NCBI GenBank assembly: GCA_902491135.1
Contig: CABUGR010000039.1
Coordinates: 1-7,860, forward strand
Source: an uncultured Collinsella sp.
Lineage (GTDB): Bacteria > Actinomycetota > Coriobacteriia > Coriobacteriales > Coriobacteriaceae
Direction of reading: 5' to 3'
DNA length: 7,860 nucleotides
The notes beneath the pieces were generated by a model. The model ran no database searches. It was not told the DNA's origin and saw only the letters and a program-made list of their open reading frames with translations. Positions within the stretch are counted from its first letter, which is position 1, and each line of letters begins with the position of its first letter. Positions 1 through 6,596 of this stretch are shown in pieces. The position numbers and the translations under genes are program-made.

Positions 1-2
1 TG

Positions 3-1394
3 AGCACCAAGACCGGCGAGGAGCTGTTCCACAACTTTGCCGAGGGCATGCCCATCGTCGACTATCACTGCCACATTTCTCCTAAGGAGATTTGGGAGGA
101 CAAGCGTTTCGAGAACATCACCGAGGTTTGGCTGGGCGGCGACCACTACAAGTGGCGCTTGATGCGTGCCAACGGCGTCGACGAGCGTTTTATCACTGGC
201 GACGCCCCTGCTCGCGAGAAGTTCCAAAAGTGGGCCGAGACCCTGGGTCGCTGCGTTGGCAACCCCGTCTTTGAGTGGAGCCACCTGGAGCTTAAGCGCT
301 ACTTTGGCTACGAGGGCGTCCTCAACGGCAAGACTGCCCAGGAGGTCTGGGACCTTGCCAACGCCAAGCTCGCCGAGGCCAGCTTTACCTGCCGCAACCT
401 GATCAAGCAGTCCAACGTCCGCATGATCTGCACTACCGACGACCCCGCCGACAGCTTTGAGTGGCACAAGAAGATTGCCGCCGATGACAGTTTTGACGTT
501 CAAGTCGTTCCCGCCATGCGCCCCGACGCCGCTCTGCGCATCGAGCGCGGCCAGGAGTTCGCCGACTACTGCAAGCATCTTTCCGAGGTTGCCGGCGTTG
601 AGGTCGGCGACTTTGAGGGCATGAAGGCTGCCATTTCCAAGCGCTACGACGTTGCTCACGAGCTGGGCTGCCGCGCCTCCGACCACGCACTCGACTACGT
701 TATGTACGTCCCGGCTACCGCCGACGAGATCGAGGCTATCTTTGCCAAGGGTCTGGCTGCCGAGCCGCTTACCGAGGAAGAGGTCCTCAAGTACAAGACT
801 GCCTTTATGCAGTTCGTTGCCGGCGAGTATGTCCGTCTGGGCTGGGCCATGCAGCTGCACTTTGGCTGCAAGCGCGACAACAACCGCGCCATGTTTGCCA
901 AGCTCGGTCCCGATACCGGCTACGATTGCATCTCCAACTACACGCCGTCCGACCAGCTTGCCGATTTCCTCAACTCCATTCAGGAGACCTGCGGCCTGCC
1001 CAAGACCATTCTGTACAGCCTGAACCCCATCGATAACACCATGATCGATACCGTCATGGGCTGCTTCCAGGAGGCTCCGACCGCCGGTAAGATCCAGAAC
1101 GGCTCCGCCTGGTGGTTCAACGACAACGAGGTCGGCATGCGCGAGCAACTCACGGCTCTGGCTAACGAGGGCGTCCTGGGCAACTTTGTGGGCATGCTTA
1201 CCGACTCCCGCTCTTTCCTGTCCTATCCGCGCCACGAGTACTTCCGTCGCGTGCTGTGCAGCGTGATCGGCGAGTGGGTCGAGCAGGGCAAGTACCCGGC
1301 CGACATGGAGCTGCTGGGCACCATCGTGCGCGACATCAGCTACAACAACTCCGTTCGCTACTTTGGCTTTGACCTGGACACCGTCGAGGCCTAA
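3..1394 (+). CDS. uxaC: Uronate isomerase (glucuronate/galacturonate isomerase), 5' end outside window
   Basis: This enzyme interconverts D-galacturonate and D-tagaturonate, and also D-glucuronate and D-fructuronate, in the cytoplasm. It is the first step of the Ashwell isomerase pathway. The reading frame is open from the first bases, so 463 residues are visible. The 15 codons before the ATG at 48 still match the E. coli UxaC N-terminus in pattern (E-x-L-F-H-N-F-A before PIVDYHCH). The true start is therefore upstream of the window and about 10 residues are missing. The metal-binding HxH motif of this amidohydrolase-like family is encoded at 66-74 (His-Cys-His). Other family blocks are GDHYKWRLMRANGV (about 150-191), SDHALD, WWFND (from 1110) and MLTDSRSFLSY...HEYFRR (1194-1250). 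The near-identical family signature makes the assignment firm. UxaB and UxaA follow in pathway order, which points to galacturonate rather than glucuronate use. Confidence 0.97.
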   Translation, partial: STKTGEELFHNFAEGMPIVDYHCHISPKEIWEDKRFENITEVWLGGDHYKWRLMRANGVDERFITGDAPAREKFQKWAETLGRCVGNPVFEWSHLELKRYFGYEGVLNGKTAQEVWDLANAKLAEASFTCRNLIKQSNVRMICTTDDPADSFEWHKKIAADDSFDVQVVPAMRPDAALRIERGQEFADYCKHLSEVAGVEVGDFEGMKAAISKRYDVAHELGCRASDHALDYVMYVPATADEIEAIFAKGLAAEPLTEEEVLKYKTAFMQFVAGEYVRLGWAMQLHFGCKRDNNRAMFAKLGPDTGYDCISNYTPSDQLADFLNSIQETCGLPKTILYSLNPIDNTMIDTVMGCFQEAPTAGKIQNGSAWWFNDNEVGMREQLTALANEGVLGNFVGMLTDSRSFLSYPRHEYFRRVLCSVIGEWVEQGKYPADMELLGTIVRDISYNNSVRYFGFDLDTVEA

Positions 1395-1409
1395 ATCCAA
1401 ACCTGGTTC

Positions 1410-1445
1410 CGGGAGCGCCGTCGCCACACGCGGCGCCCCCGTTTT
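1410..1445 (+). terminator. Hairpin with short T-run after uxaC (weak terminator or attenuator)
   Basis: A GC-rich stem pairs 1410-1420 with 1431-1441 around a 10-base loop. One A-C mismatch interrupts the stem. Four T's follow at 1442-1445, then GC. The short T-run and the mismatch suggest partial rather than full termination, so some transcripts probably read through into uxaB. It could instead act as an RNA stability element between the two genes. The hairpin is seen in the sequence; its function is inferred. Confidence 0.55.
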
Positions 1446-1481
1446 GCTTACACGCTAACGGCTATCTAAGGAGACACATAG

Positions 1482-2996
1482 ATGGAGAACATCAGCTACG
1501 ATACGCTCGAGAAGATCGGCTACGAGGGCTATCTTCTTCCCAAGGACGCGCCGGAGAAGGTCCTGCAGTTTGGCGAGGGCAACTTCCTACGCGCTTTCGT
1601 TGACCGCTTCTTTGACATGGGTAACGAGGCGACCGGCTGGAATGGCAAGATCGTCATGGTCCAGCCCATCAGCGGCGCCTTTGGCTTTGCCGACGGTATC
1701 AATGCCCAGGACGACCTGTATACCGTGCTGGTGCGCGGCAAGGAGGACGGCAACACGGTCGACGAGTCCCGCGTGATTAGCGCTTGCAGCCGCTGCATCA
1801 ACCCGTACCGCGAGGACGACTACCGCGCCATGATGGAGGTCGCCGTCTCTGACGACCTGGAGATTATCGTCTCCAACACCACCGAGGCCGGTATCGCCTA
1901 TGACCCGTCCTGCAAGGCCGACGACATGCCACCCGCGAGCTTCCCCGCCAAGCTTGCCCAGGTGCTCCACACTCGCTGGGCTGCCGGTAAGCCGGGCGTC
2001 ATCGTCCTCGCCTGCGAGCTCATCGATCACAACGGCGAGGAGTTGCTGCGCATCATGAACCAGTATGTGAGCGACTGGGGCTGGGAGGACGAGTTTGCGC
2101 AGTGGATGGCCAACGACTGCACCGTCTGCACCACGCTCGTCGACACCATCGTACCGGGCCGTATCCGCGACGCATCCGAGGCCGCCGCGGTGGCTGAGCG
2201 TCTGGGCTACGAGGATCCCTTCCTGGCCGTGCGCGAGCCCTTCCAGATGTGGGGCATCCAGGGCGACGAGTCGCTTGCCGAGAAGCTTCCCTTTGTGAAG
2301 GCTGGTCTTCCGGGTGTCTTTGTGACTCCCGACGTCACCCCGTACAAAAAGCGCAAGGTCCGCATCCTCAACGGTGCCCACACCGCCTTCGTTCCGGGTT
2401 CCTGGGTTGCCGGCTTTGATATCGTGCGCGACTGCATGCATGACGAGACCATTCGCGGCTTCATGAACACCATGCTCTACGACGAGGTCATTCCGACGCT
2501 TGCCGCCGACTTGGATGTCGAGGACTGCAAGGCCTTTGCCGCTGCCGTCGAAAACCGCTTCGACAACCCGTTTATTGATCATGCGCTGCTCTCCATCTGC
2601 CTCAACTCCACGGCTAAGTGGCGCGCTCGCGACCTGCCCACGCTCAAGGACTACGTTGCCGAGACCGGCAACCTGCCCAAGTGCCTGGCGACGAGCCTCG
2701 CTACGCTCATCTCCTTCTACACGCAGGAGCTCGTGTCCCGCGAGGGCGACGGCCTGCACCTGCGTCGCTCCGACGGCACCGAGTACACCGCTCAGGACGA
2801 CGCCTTCGTACTCGATTTCTACGCCGCCCACGCCGGTGCCGACGATGCCCAGCTGGTGCACGACGTGCTCACCAACGAGCAGATGTGGGGCGAGGACCTT
2901 ACGCAGATCGCAGGTCTTGAGGAGTTTGTCGTCAGCGCGCTCGCTGTCGTGCGTGCCGAGGGTGCCAAGCAGGCCTTCGCCAACGCTCAGGCGTAA
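1482..2996 (+). CDS. uxaB: Tagaturonate reductase (altronate oxidoreductase)
   Basis: The enzyme reduces D-tagaturonate to D-altronate with NADH in the cytoplasm, the second step of galacturonate breakdown. The 504-residue product belongs to the polyol-specific long-chain dehydrogenase (mannitol dehydrogenase) family and is slightly longer than E. coli UxaB (about 483). The N-terminal nucleotide-binding signature is FGEGNFLRAF (residues 30-39). The block SNTTEAGI lies at 131-138. The family's catalytic K-x4-N-x2-H motif is Lys292, Asn297 and His300, within KRKVRILNGAH. The GEGNFLRAFVD form is typical of UxaB; the fructuronate reductase UxuB usually has a GxGAFHRAH form, so tagaturonate is the likelier substrate. 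The ATG at 1482 is preceded by AAGGAG at 1468-1473, an ideal 8 bases away. The gene sits between uxaC and uxaA, probably as one operon. A 488-codon open frame on the opposite strand (1587-3053) is a shadow of this gene. Confidence 0.95.
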   Translation: MENISYDTLEKIGYEGYLLPKDAPEKVLQFGEGNFLRAFVDRFFDMGNEATGWNGKIVMVQPISGAFGFADGINAQDDLYTVLVRGKEDGNTVDESRVISACSRCINPYREDDYRAMMEVAVSDDLEIIVSNTTEAGIAYDPSCKADDMPPASFPAKLAQVLHTRWAAGKPGVIVLACELIDHNGEELLRIMNQYVSDWGWEDEFAQWMANDCTVCTTLVDTIVPGRIRDASEAAAVAERLGYEDPFLAVREPFQMWGIQGDESLAEKLPFVKAGLPGVFVTPDVTPYKKRKVRILNGAHTAFVPGSWVAGFDIVRDCMHDETIRGFMNTMLYDEVIPTLAADLDVEDCKAFAAAVENRFDNPFIDHALLSICLNSTAKWRARDLPTLKDYVAETGNLPKCLATSLATLISFYTQELVSREGDGLHLRRSDGTEYTAQDDAFVLDFYAAHAGADDAQLVHDVLTNEQMWGEDLTQIAGLEEFVVSALAVVRAEGAKQAFANAQA

Positions 2997-3007
2997 ATTT
3001 CCGGCGC

Positions 3008-3039
3008 AGACGCGGGCGCGGGACGGCGTGCCCGCGTCT
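3008..3039 (+). other. Perfect GC-rich hairpin between uxaB and uxaA, without a T-run
   Basis: Positions 3008-3017 (AGACGCGGGC) pair perfectly with 3030-3039 (GCCCGCGTCT). The stem can extend inward by a G-T pair and two GC pairs, leaving a six-base loop at 3021-3026. The bases after it (CGACTTCTGC) are not a T-tract, so it does not look like an ordinary intrinsic terminator. It may stabilise the upstream message or set the ratio of UxaB to UxaA. The structure is clear in sequence but the role is a guess. Confidence 0.6.
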
Positions 3040-3077
3040 CGACTTCTGCTCAACCTGTAGGGTTAGGACCATTTGCA

Positions 3078-4562
3078 ATGAACACTATCCAGATCAATCC
3101 GGCCGACAACGTGATCGTCGCGCTGTCGCCGCTTGCCAAGGGCACCGCCGTCGCGGTTCCCGGGGTGGGCGAGGTCGTGGCCGCGGAGGATATTCCGCAA
3201 GGCCACAAGATGGCTGTGCGCTCGATTGCCGCCGGCGAGGACGTCATTAAGTACGGTCTTCCTATCGGACACGTGACGGGCGATGTCCAGCCCGGTCAGT
3301 GGCTCCACACGCACAATGTGAAGACCAACCTTTCGGGCGAGGTCGAGTACACCTACAACCCCACGCATCCGGTCGTTGAGTCGGTTGAGCCCGAGACCTT
3401 TATGGGGTTCCGCCGCGCCGACGGTCGTGCCGCGACGCGCAACGAGCTGTGGATCATCCCCACGGTCGGCTGTGTCAACGAAGTCGCCCGTGCCATGTGT
3501 GAGAAGGCCCAGGATCTGGTCGATGGCTCGCTGGAGGGTGTTTACTACTTCCCGCATCCCTTTGGCTGCTCGCAGACCGGCGCCGACCATGCTCAGACGC
3601 GTCGTCTGCTGGTGGCGCTCTCGCGTCATCCTAATGCGGCCGGCGTGCTATTCCTGTCGCTCGGTTGCGAGAACTGCACGCACCAGCAGGTGCTCGACGA
3701 GCTCGGTGACTTCGATCACGAGCGCGTTCGCTTTCTCACCTGCCAGGATGTAGCCGACGAGCAAATCGAGGGCCACAAGATTCTGGCCGAGCTGGCTGAC
3801 CTGGCCAAGCAAGCCAAGCGTGAGCCCATTTTGGCCTCCGAGCTGGTTATTGGTCTTAAGTGCGGCGGCTCCGACGGTCTTTCGGGCATTACCGCCAACC
3901 CCACGATCGGTCGCGTGAGCGATATGGTCGTCGCCCGTGGCGGCACGTCGGTGCTTACCGAGGTGCCCGAGATGTTTGGCGCCGAGAGTATTCTGCTCGA
4001 TCGCTGTGAGAACGAGCAGGTCTTTGGCGCCGCCTCCGACATGCTCAACGGCTTTAAGGGCTACTTTATTAGCCACGGCGAGGTTGTCTACGAGAACCCG
4101 AGCCCCGGCAACAAGGACGGAGGTATTACCACGCTCGAGGACAAGAGTTGCGGCTGCGTGCAAAAAGGCGGGTCTGCCCCCATCGTCGACGTGCTGCCGT
4201 ATGCCGGCCGGGCAACTAAACACGGCCTGAACATGCTGTGCGGTCCGGGCAACGACATGGTATCCACCACGGCGTTGACGGCTGCCGGCTGCCACGTGAT
4301 TCTGTTCTCGACCGGCCGCGGCACACCGTTTGGCGCGCCGGTGCCTACGCTCAAGGTGTTCACCAATCAGCGTCTGTGCGACCACAAGGCCAACTGGATG
4401 GACTTTAACGCCGGCGTGATTGCCACGGGTGAGCGCACGCTCGACGAGGCCGCCCGCGATTTGTACCAGCTGGTGCTACAGACGGCGAGCGGTAAGCTCA
4501 CGAGTGCCGAGCGCCGTGGCTGTCACGAGATCAGTATCTGGAAGGACGGCGTCTGCTTGTAG
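3078..4562 (+). CDS. uxaA: Altronate dehydratase
   Basis: The enzyme removes water from D-altronate to give 2-dehydro-3-deoxy-D-gluconate (KDG), the third step of the pathway, in the cytoplasm. The family (UxaA/GarD) depends on a divalent metal such as iron or manganese. The product has 494 residues, essentially the E. coli UxaA length. An N-terminal SAF-type domain covers about residues 8-90 and includes IPQGHKMA and IKYGLPIGHV. The large C-terminal dehydratase domain carries RNELWIIPTVGCVN (121-134), GCSQTGADH (163-171), GCENCTHQ (196-203), KCGGSDGLSGITANP (261-275), TEVPEMFGAE (294-303), YENPSPGNKDGGITTLEDKS (338-357) and FSTGRGTPFG (410-419). Both domains are in one chain, unlike species that split them. 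The ATG at 3078 has only a modest ribosome site (AGGAC, 3065-3069). The gene ends 36 bases before a strong terminator and is the last gene of the uxaC-uxaB-uxaA unit. Confidence 0.97.
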   Translation: MNTIQINPADNVIVALSPLAKGTAVAVPGVGEVVAAEDIPQGHKMAVRSIAAGEDVIKYGLPIGHVTGDVQPGQWLHTHNVKTNLSGEVEYTYNPTHPVVESVEPETFMGFRRADGRAATRNELWIIPTVGCVNEVARAMCEKAQDLVDGSLEGVYYFPHPFGCSQTGADHAQTRRLLVALSRHPNAAGVLFLSLGCENCTHQQVLDELGDFDHERVRFLTCQDVADEQIEGHKILAELADLAKQAKREPILASELVIGLKCGGSDGLSGITANPTIGRVSDMVVARGGTSVLTEVPEMFGAESILLDRCENEQVFGAASDMLNGFKGYFISHGEVVYENPSPGNKDGGITTLEDKSCGCVQKGGSAPIVDVLPYAGRATKHGLNMLCGPGNDMVSTTALTAAGCHVILFSTGRGTPFGAPVPTLKVFTNQRLCDHKANWMDFNAGVIATGERTLDEAARDLYQLVLQTASGKLTSAERRGCHEISIWKDGVCL

Positions 4563-4597
4563 CGGCAAGTGCGCCCAAGCATAGCGCGATGTCATCG

Positions 4598-4630
4598 GCC
4601 CCGTCGGGAGTGTTCCCGGCGGGGCTTTTT
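4598..4630 (+). terminator. Strong intrinsic terminator after uxaA
   Basis: The left arm 4598-4609 pairs fully with the right arm 4614-4625, giving a 12-bp stem with a single G-T wobble and a four-base GTGT loop. Five T's follow directly (4626-4630). This is a textbook rho-independent terminator 36 bases past the uxaA stop codon. It separates the uxa genes from the transporter unit. Confidence 0.93.
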
Positions 4631-4665
4631 CGTTTCGTGGTTAAGTGAATATGTTGGAAAATCTG

Positions 4666-4680
4666 ATAAACGTTCACCTA
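4666..4680 (+). promoter_or_regulatory. Operator-like site O1 (distal, imperfect)
   Basis: The sequence ATAAACGTTCACCTA carries the same ACGTTCACC core as two sites downstream. The left half matches the palindrome only in part. It lies 121 bases upstream of site O2, centre to centre, a distance at which an auxiliary operator could act by DNA looping. The repeat is seen directly. Binding by a LacI-family repressor is inferred from the central ACGT and the palindromic copy. Confidence 0.45.
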
Positions 4681-4786
4681 TCTCATGGCTGTCCAGCATG
4701 GCACCCTTACCAGCAGAAAATAGGTGTGAGGATCTCAATTGTGTCCGTTCAGCGGTAAAAATCGACCGTTCAAGGATATTATTCAA

Positions 4787-4798
4787 GTGAACGTTCAC
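4787..4798 (+). promoter_or_regulatory. Palindromic operator O2, LacI-family type
   Basis: GTGAACGTTCAC is a perfect 12-bp palindrome with a central CG step inside AACGTT, the usual architecture of LacI/GalR-family operators. It overlaps the proposed -35 element (4794-4799), so a bound repressor would block RNA polymerase. The outer bases C-A and T-G (4784-4785 and 4800-4801) extend the symmetry around one mismatch. The regulator gene is not in the window. The natural inducer would be a galacturonate-pathway compound, but that is a guess. Confidence 0.65.
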
Positions 4799-4822
4799 CT
4801 GTCGTAAGCAATCGCGCATAAT
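4794..4822 (+). promoter_or_regulatory. Probable promoter for the transporter gene
   Basis: The -10 candidate CATAAT (4817-4822) matches the TATAAT consensus at five of six bases. Exactly 17 bases upstream is the -35 candidate TTCACC (4794-4799), which matches TTGACA at four of six. Transcription would start near 4829, about 90 bases before the transporter ATG. The weak -35 lies inside operator O2. The pairing was found by eye and has no experimental backing. Confidence 0.5.
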
Positions 4823-4828
4823 CTAACT

Positions 4829-4846
4829 AAACGTTCACCCTGAACG
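4829..4846 (+). promoter_or_regulatory. Operator-like site O3 over the expected transcription start
   Basis: AAACGTTCACCC repeats the core of O1 and O2. Its centre is 40 bases after O2, close to four helical turns, so both sites face the same side of the DNA. An overlapping inverted repeat CGTTCA-CCC-TGAACG (4832-4846) gives a second symmetry with a three-base spacer. The site begins about where transcription from the proposed promoter should start, a usual place for a repressor operator. Confidence 0.5.
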
Positions 4847-4917
4847 CTGGGCAGACAGATGTCAGTGTGGACTCCAATGTCTTGCTGCAAGACAATCGAG
4901 AAAAGAGAGGGAGCTCG

Positions 4918-6481
4918 ATGACTAATAAGATCGGAAAAAAGCGTAAGATCACATTCTGGACGCGCTTGGGCTTTGGTATGGGCGGTATGCTCAATTCCGG
5001 TGCCCTGACCTTTACGCACAGCTACATGGTGCTGTTCCTGTCCACGGAGTGTGGCCTGTCCGCAGGCGAGGCTGCACTGATCAGCTCGTTTGCCATCTAT
5101 GTCAACGCCATTCTTTGCCCGCTGATGGGCTTTGTGGCCGATAACTTCTATGCCACCAAGATTGGCCGCATCTTTGGTCGTCGTCGTTTCTGGATCTTGC
5201 TGGCCATCCCGATGATGATTGCCGAGCCGCTCATCTTCGTGGCTACGCCGTTTGGCTTCCCGTACTACTTTGTGCTGTACCTGATCTACAACGTCGCGTA
5301 CACGTTCTGCACCGCCAACCTGTCGCCGCTTACCATCGAGATGACCGACGACTTTAAGGAGCGTACGTACCTCACCGGCTACAAGCATCTCTTTGGTAAC
5401 GCCGCCGGCTTCCTGATGGCTGCACTTGTGGGCTTCGGCTTTGGCACCTTCGGCGAGACCAACCCGTTCAGCTACTTCATCATCGCTACGGTCAACGCTT
5501 CGGTCATGGCAATCTCGCTGCTTTGTGTGTACTTGTCCACGTGGGAGCACACCCCCGAGGAGGTCGCTCAGGAGAAGATCGAGAGCGTCGGCGAGGGTAT
5601 CAAGAAGTTCTTCATCGACGTTATCTCCACCTTCCGCAACAAGTCCTTCCGCAAGGTCCTGTACGCACAGGTCTCCACGAAGCTCGCTGCTGCCTGCTGG
5701 TCTGCCTGCCTGCCTGTCCTTCTTCATCGTCTACTGCCTGCAGATTCCTAAGTCCTACGAGTCCGTGATGGAGATGCCTGGCAAGGTCGTCGCTATCGTC
5801 TGCACCGCCATCTGGGTCGCCCTCATGGCCAAGAAGGGCTTCCACAAGTCTTGGTACCTCGCAAATGTCGGTTGCGCTGCGTGCATCATTGCCTACAACT
5901 ACTTCGCCTTTGGTCAGATCAACGGCACCTCCACGGTCGCCATCGCCATGATCGCCTACCCCATCATCTTCGCCATCTGGAAGTTCTTCTACGTCGGCTT
6001 CCAGTACCTGCCCGATGTTCTGCTCAACTACATCCCCGATGTCGATGAGCTCATCACTCTGCGCCGTCGCGAGGGCATCTACAGCTCTGCGCAGCAGCTC
6101 TGCCAGCAGATCGCCCAGGCTATCGCCGTCAACGTGTGGGCTATCGTCCTTGCTGCCTCCGGCTTCATTCAGACCGCCGGCAATAGCGACGCCGTGACCC
6201 AGCCCGCTACTGTGCCTCTGTATATCTGCGGCTACATGATCATCGGCTGCGCCGGCTTCTTCCTGCTTGCGGCCGTCCTTGCCCGCGGCATCAAGATCGA
6301 CAAGGAGCAGTGCGACGTCCTTTGCGACGAGATTCACCGAGTCAAGGAGGGTGGCAAGATGGCCGACGTCAAGCCCGAGGTCAAGGCGCTTTGCGAGGAG
6401 CTCTCCGGCTTTAAGTACGAGGACTGCTTTGCCCACAACAACGTTGGCTTCCAGGACGGTAGCGTAACTCCCGCCGAGTAA
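4918..6481 (+). pseudogene. GPH-family (glycoside-pentoside-hexuronide) sugar:cation symporter, frameshifted
   Basis: This is a membrane transporter of the GPH branch of the MFS superfamily, probably for galacturonate or oligogalacturonides given its neighbours. The ATG at 4918 follows GAGAGGGAG (4904-4912); an earlier in-frame stretch back to 4867 lacks such a site. The first frame encodes 264 sensible residues. They include the R-x-F-G-R-R-R-F-W loop (84-92, compare GKWGRRRPF in the family) and about six hydrophobic segments. The frame then runs into LPVLLHRLLPADS and stops at 5749-5751, giving a 277-residue truncated product. The family sequence continues in the +1 frame from 5714 (LSFFIVYCLQIPKSYE) to the stop at 6479-6481. 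That part includes the GPH-like block PDVDELITLRRREGIYSSAQQ and a hydrophilic 62-residue tail. Leaving out four bases, one CTGC unit, joins the halves into 519 residues with an unbroken seventh membrane segment. Whether this is a true mutation, a phase-variable switch or a sequencing error cannot be told here. The exact substrate is uncertain. Confidence 0.85.
5702..5716 (+). repeat. CTGC tetranucleotide tandem repeat at the frameshift
   Basis: The tract CTGCCTGCCTGCCTG is 3.75 copies of a four-base unit. It sits exactly where the transporter reading frame changes. Removal of one unit restores the frame and gives Ser-Ala-Cys-Leu-Ser-Phe-Phe across the junction. Tetranucleotide repeats can gain or lose units by strand slippage, which would switch the gene on or off. 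This copy number is low compared with known phase-variable tracts. Confidence 0.8.
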
Positions 6482-6504
6482 GGCCGACATATCGTCCAAA
6501 TCAC

Positions 6505-6548
6505 AGGGCCGTGCCACCGGAATTCCGCCGGCAGGCACGGCCCTTTTT
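6505..6548 (+). terminator. Strong intrinsic terminator after the transporter gene
   Basis: Positions 6506-6515 (GGGCCGTGCC) pair perfectly with 6534-6543 (GGCACGGCCC), with an extra A-T pair closing the base (6505/6544). The 18-base loop contains a small inner CCGG/CCGG stem (6517-6520 and 6528-6531). Five T's at 6544-6548 complete a typical rho-independent terminator. It lies 23 bases past the transporter stop codon, so the GH28 gene needs its own promoter or read-through. Confidence 0.92.
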
Positions 6549-6596
6549 CAACAGCGTACAATTTGCCTTTAGAGCATCTTTTTGAGGGAGAAACCC

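Larger units (their letters stand above)
4563..4917 (+). other. 355-base non-coding region with terminator, operator cluster and promoter
   Basis: No credible gene lies here on either strand; the short open frames lack ribosome sites and family resemblance. The region is visibly more AT-rich than the genes around it. From left to right it holds the uxaA terminator, a first ACGTTCACC motif (4670-4678), two lone CCGTTCA half-motifs (4745-4751 and 4766-4772), a perfect palindromic operator (4787-4798), a likely promoter (4794-4822) and a third ACGTTCACC motif (4831-4839). A short inverted repeat, CACCTAT at 4675-4681 and ATAGGTG at 4720-4726, is also present. The layout is that of a tightly controlled promoter for the transporter gene. 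Confidence 0.75.

Noticed and set aside
1587..3053. A 488-codon open frame on the minus strand
   Set aside because: It lies antisense to uxaB, which has clear family motifs. Long antisense frames are expected where third codon positions are GC-rich, and the translated sequence resembles no family I recognise.
4725..4740. A CRP-like site beginning TGTGA
   Set aside because: The second half-site TCACA is absent at the right spacing; only a weak TGAG-GAT-CTCA symmetry is present.
4569..4819. Small open frames of about 73-75 codons on both strands after uxaA
   Set aside because: They overlap the terminator and operator sites, have no good ribosome site and show no recognisable sequence.
5768..6481. 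A separate gene for the second half of the transporter, starting at an internal ATG
   Set aside because: No ribosome-binding site precedes the ATGs near 5763-5773, and a product starting there would begin after a membrane helix is already broken. A frameshifted single gene explains the data better.
6557..6562. TACAAT as a -10 element for the GH28 gene
   Set aside because: The match is decent, but the matching -35 position falls in the terminator stem (GGCACG), which does not resemble TTGACA. It remains possible but unsupported.
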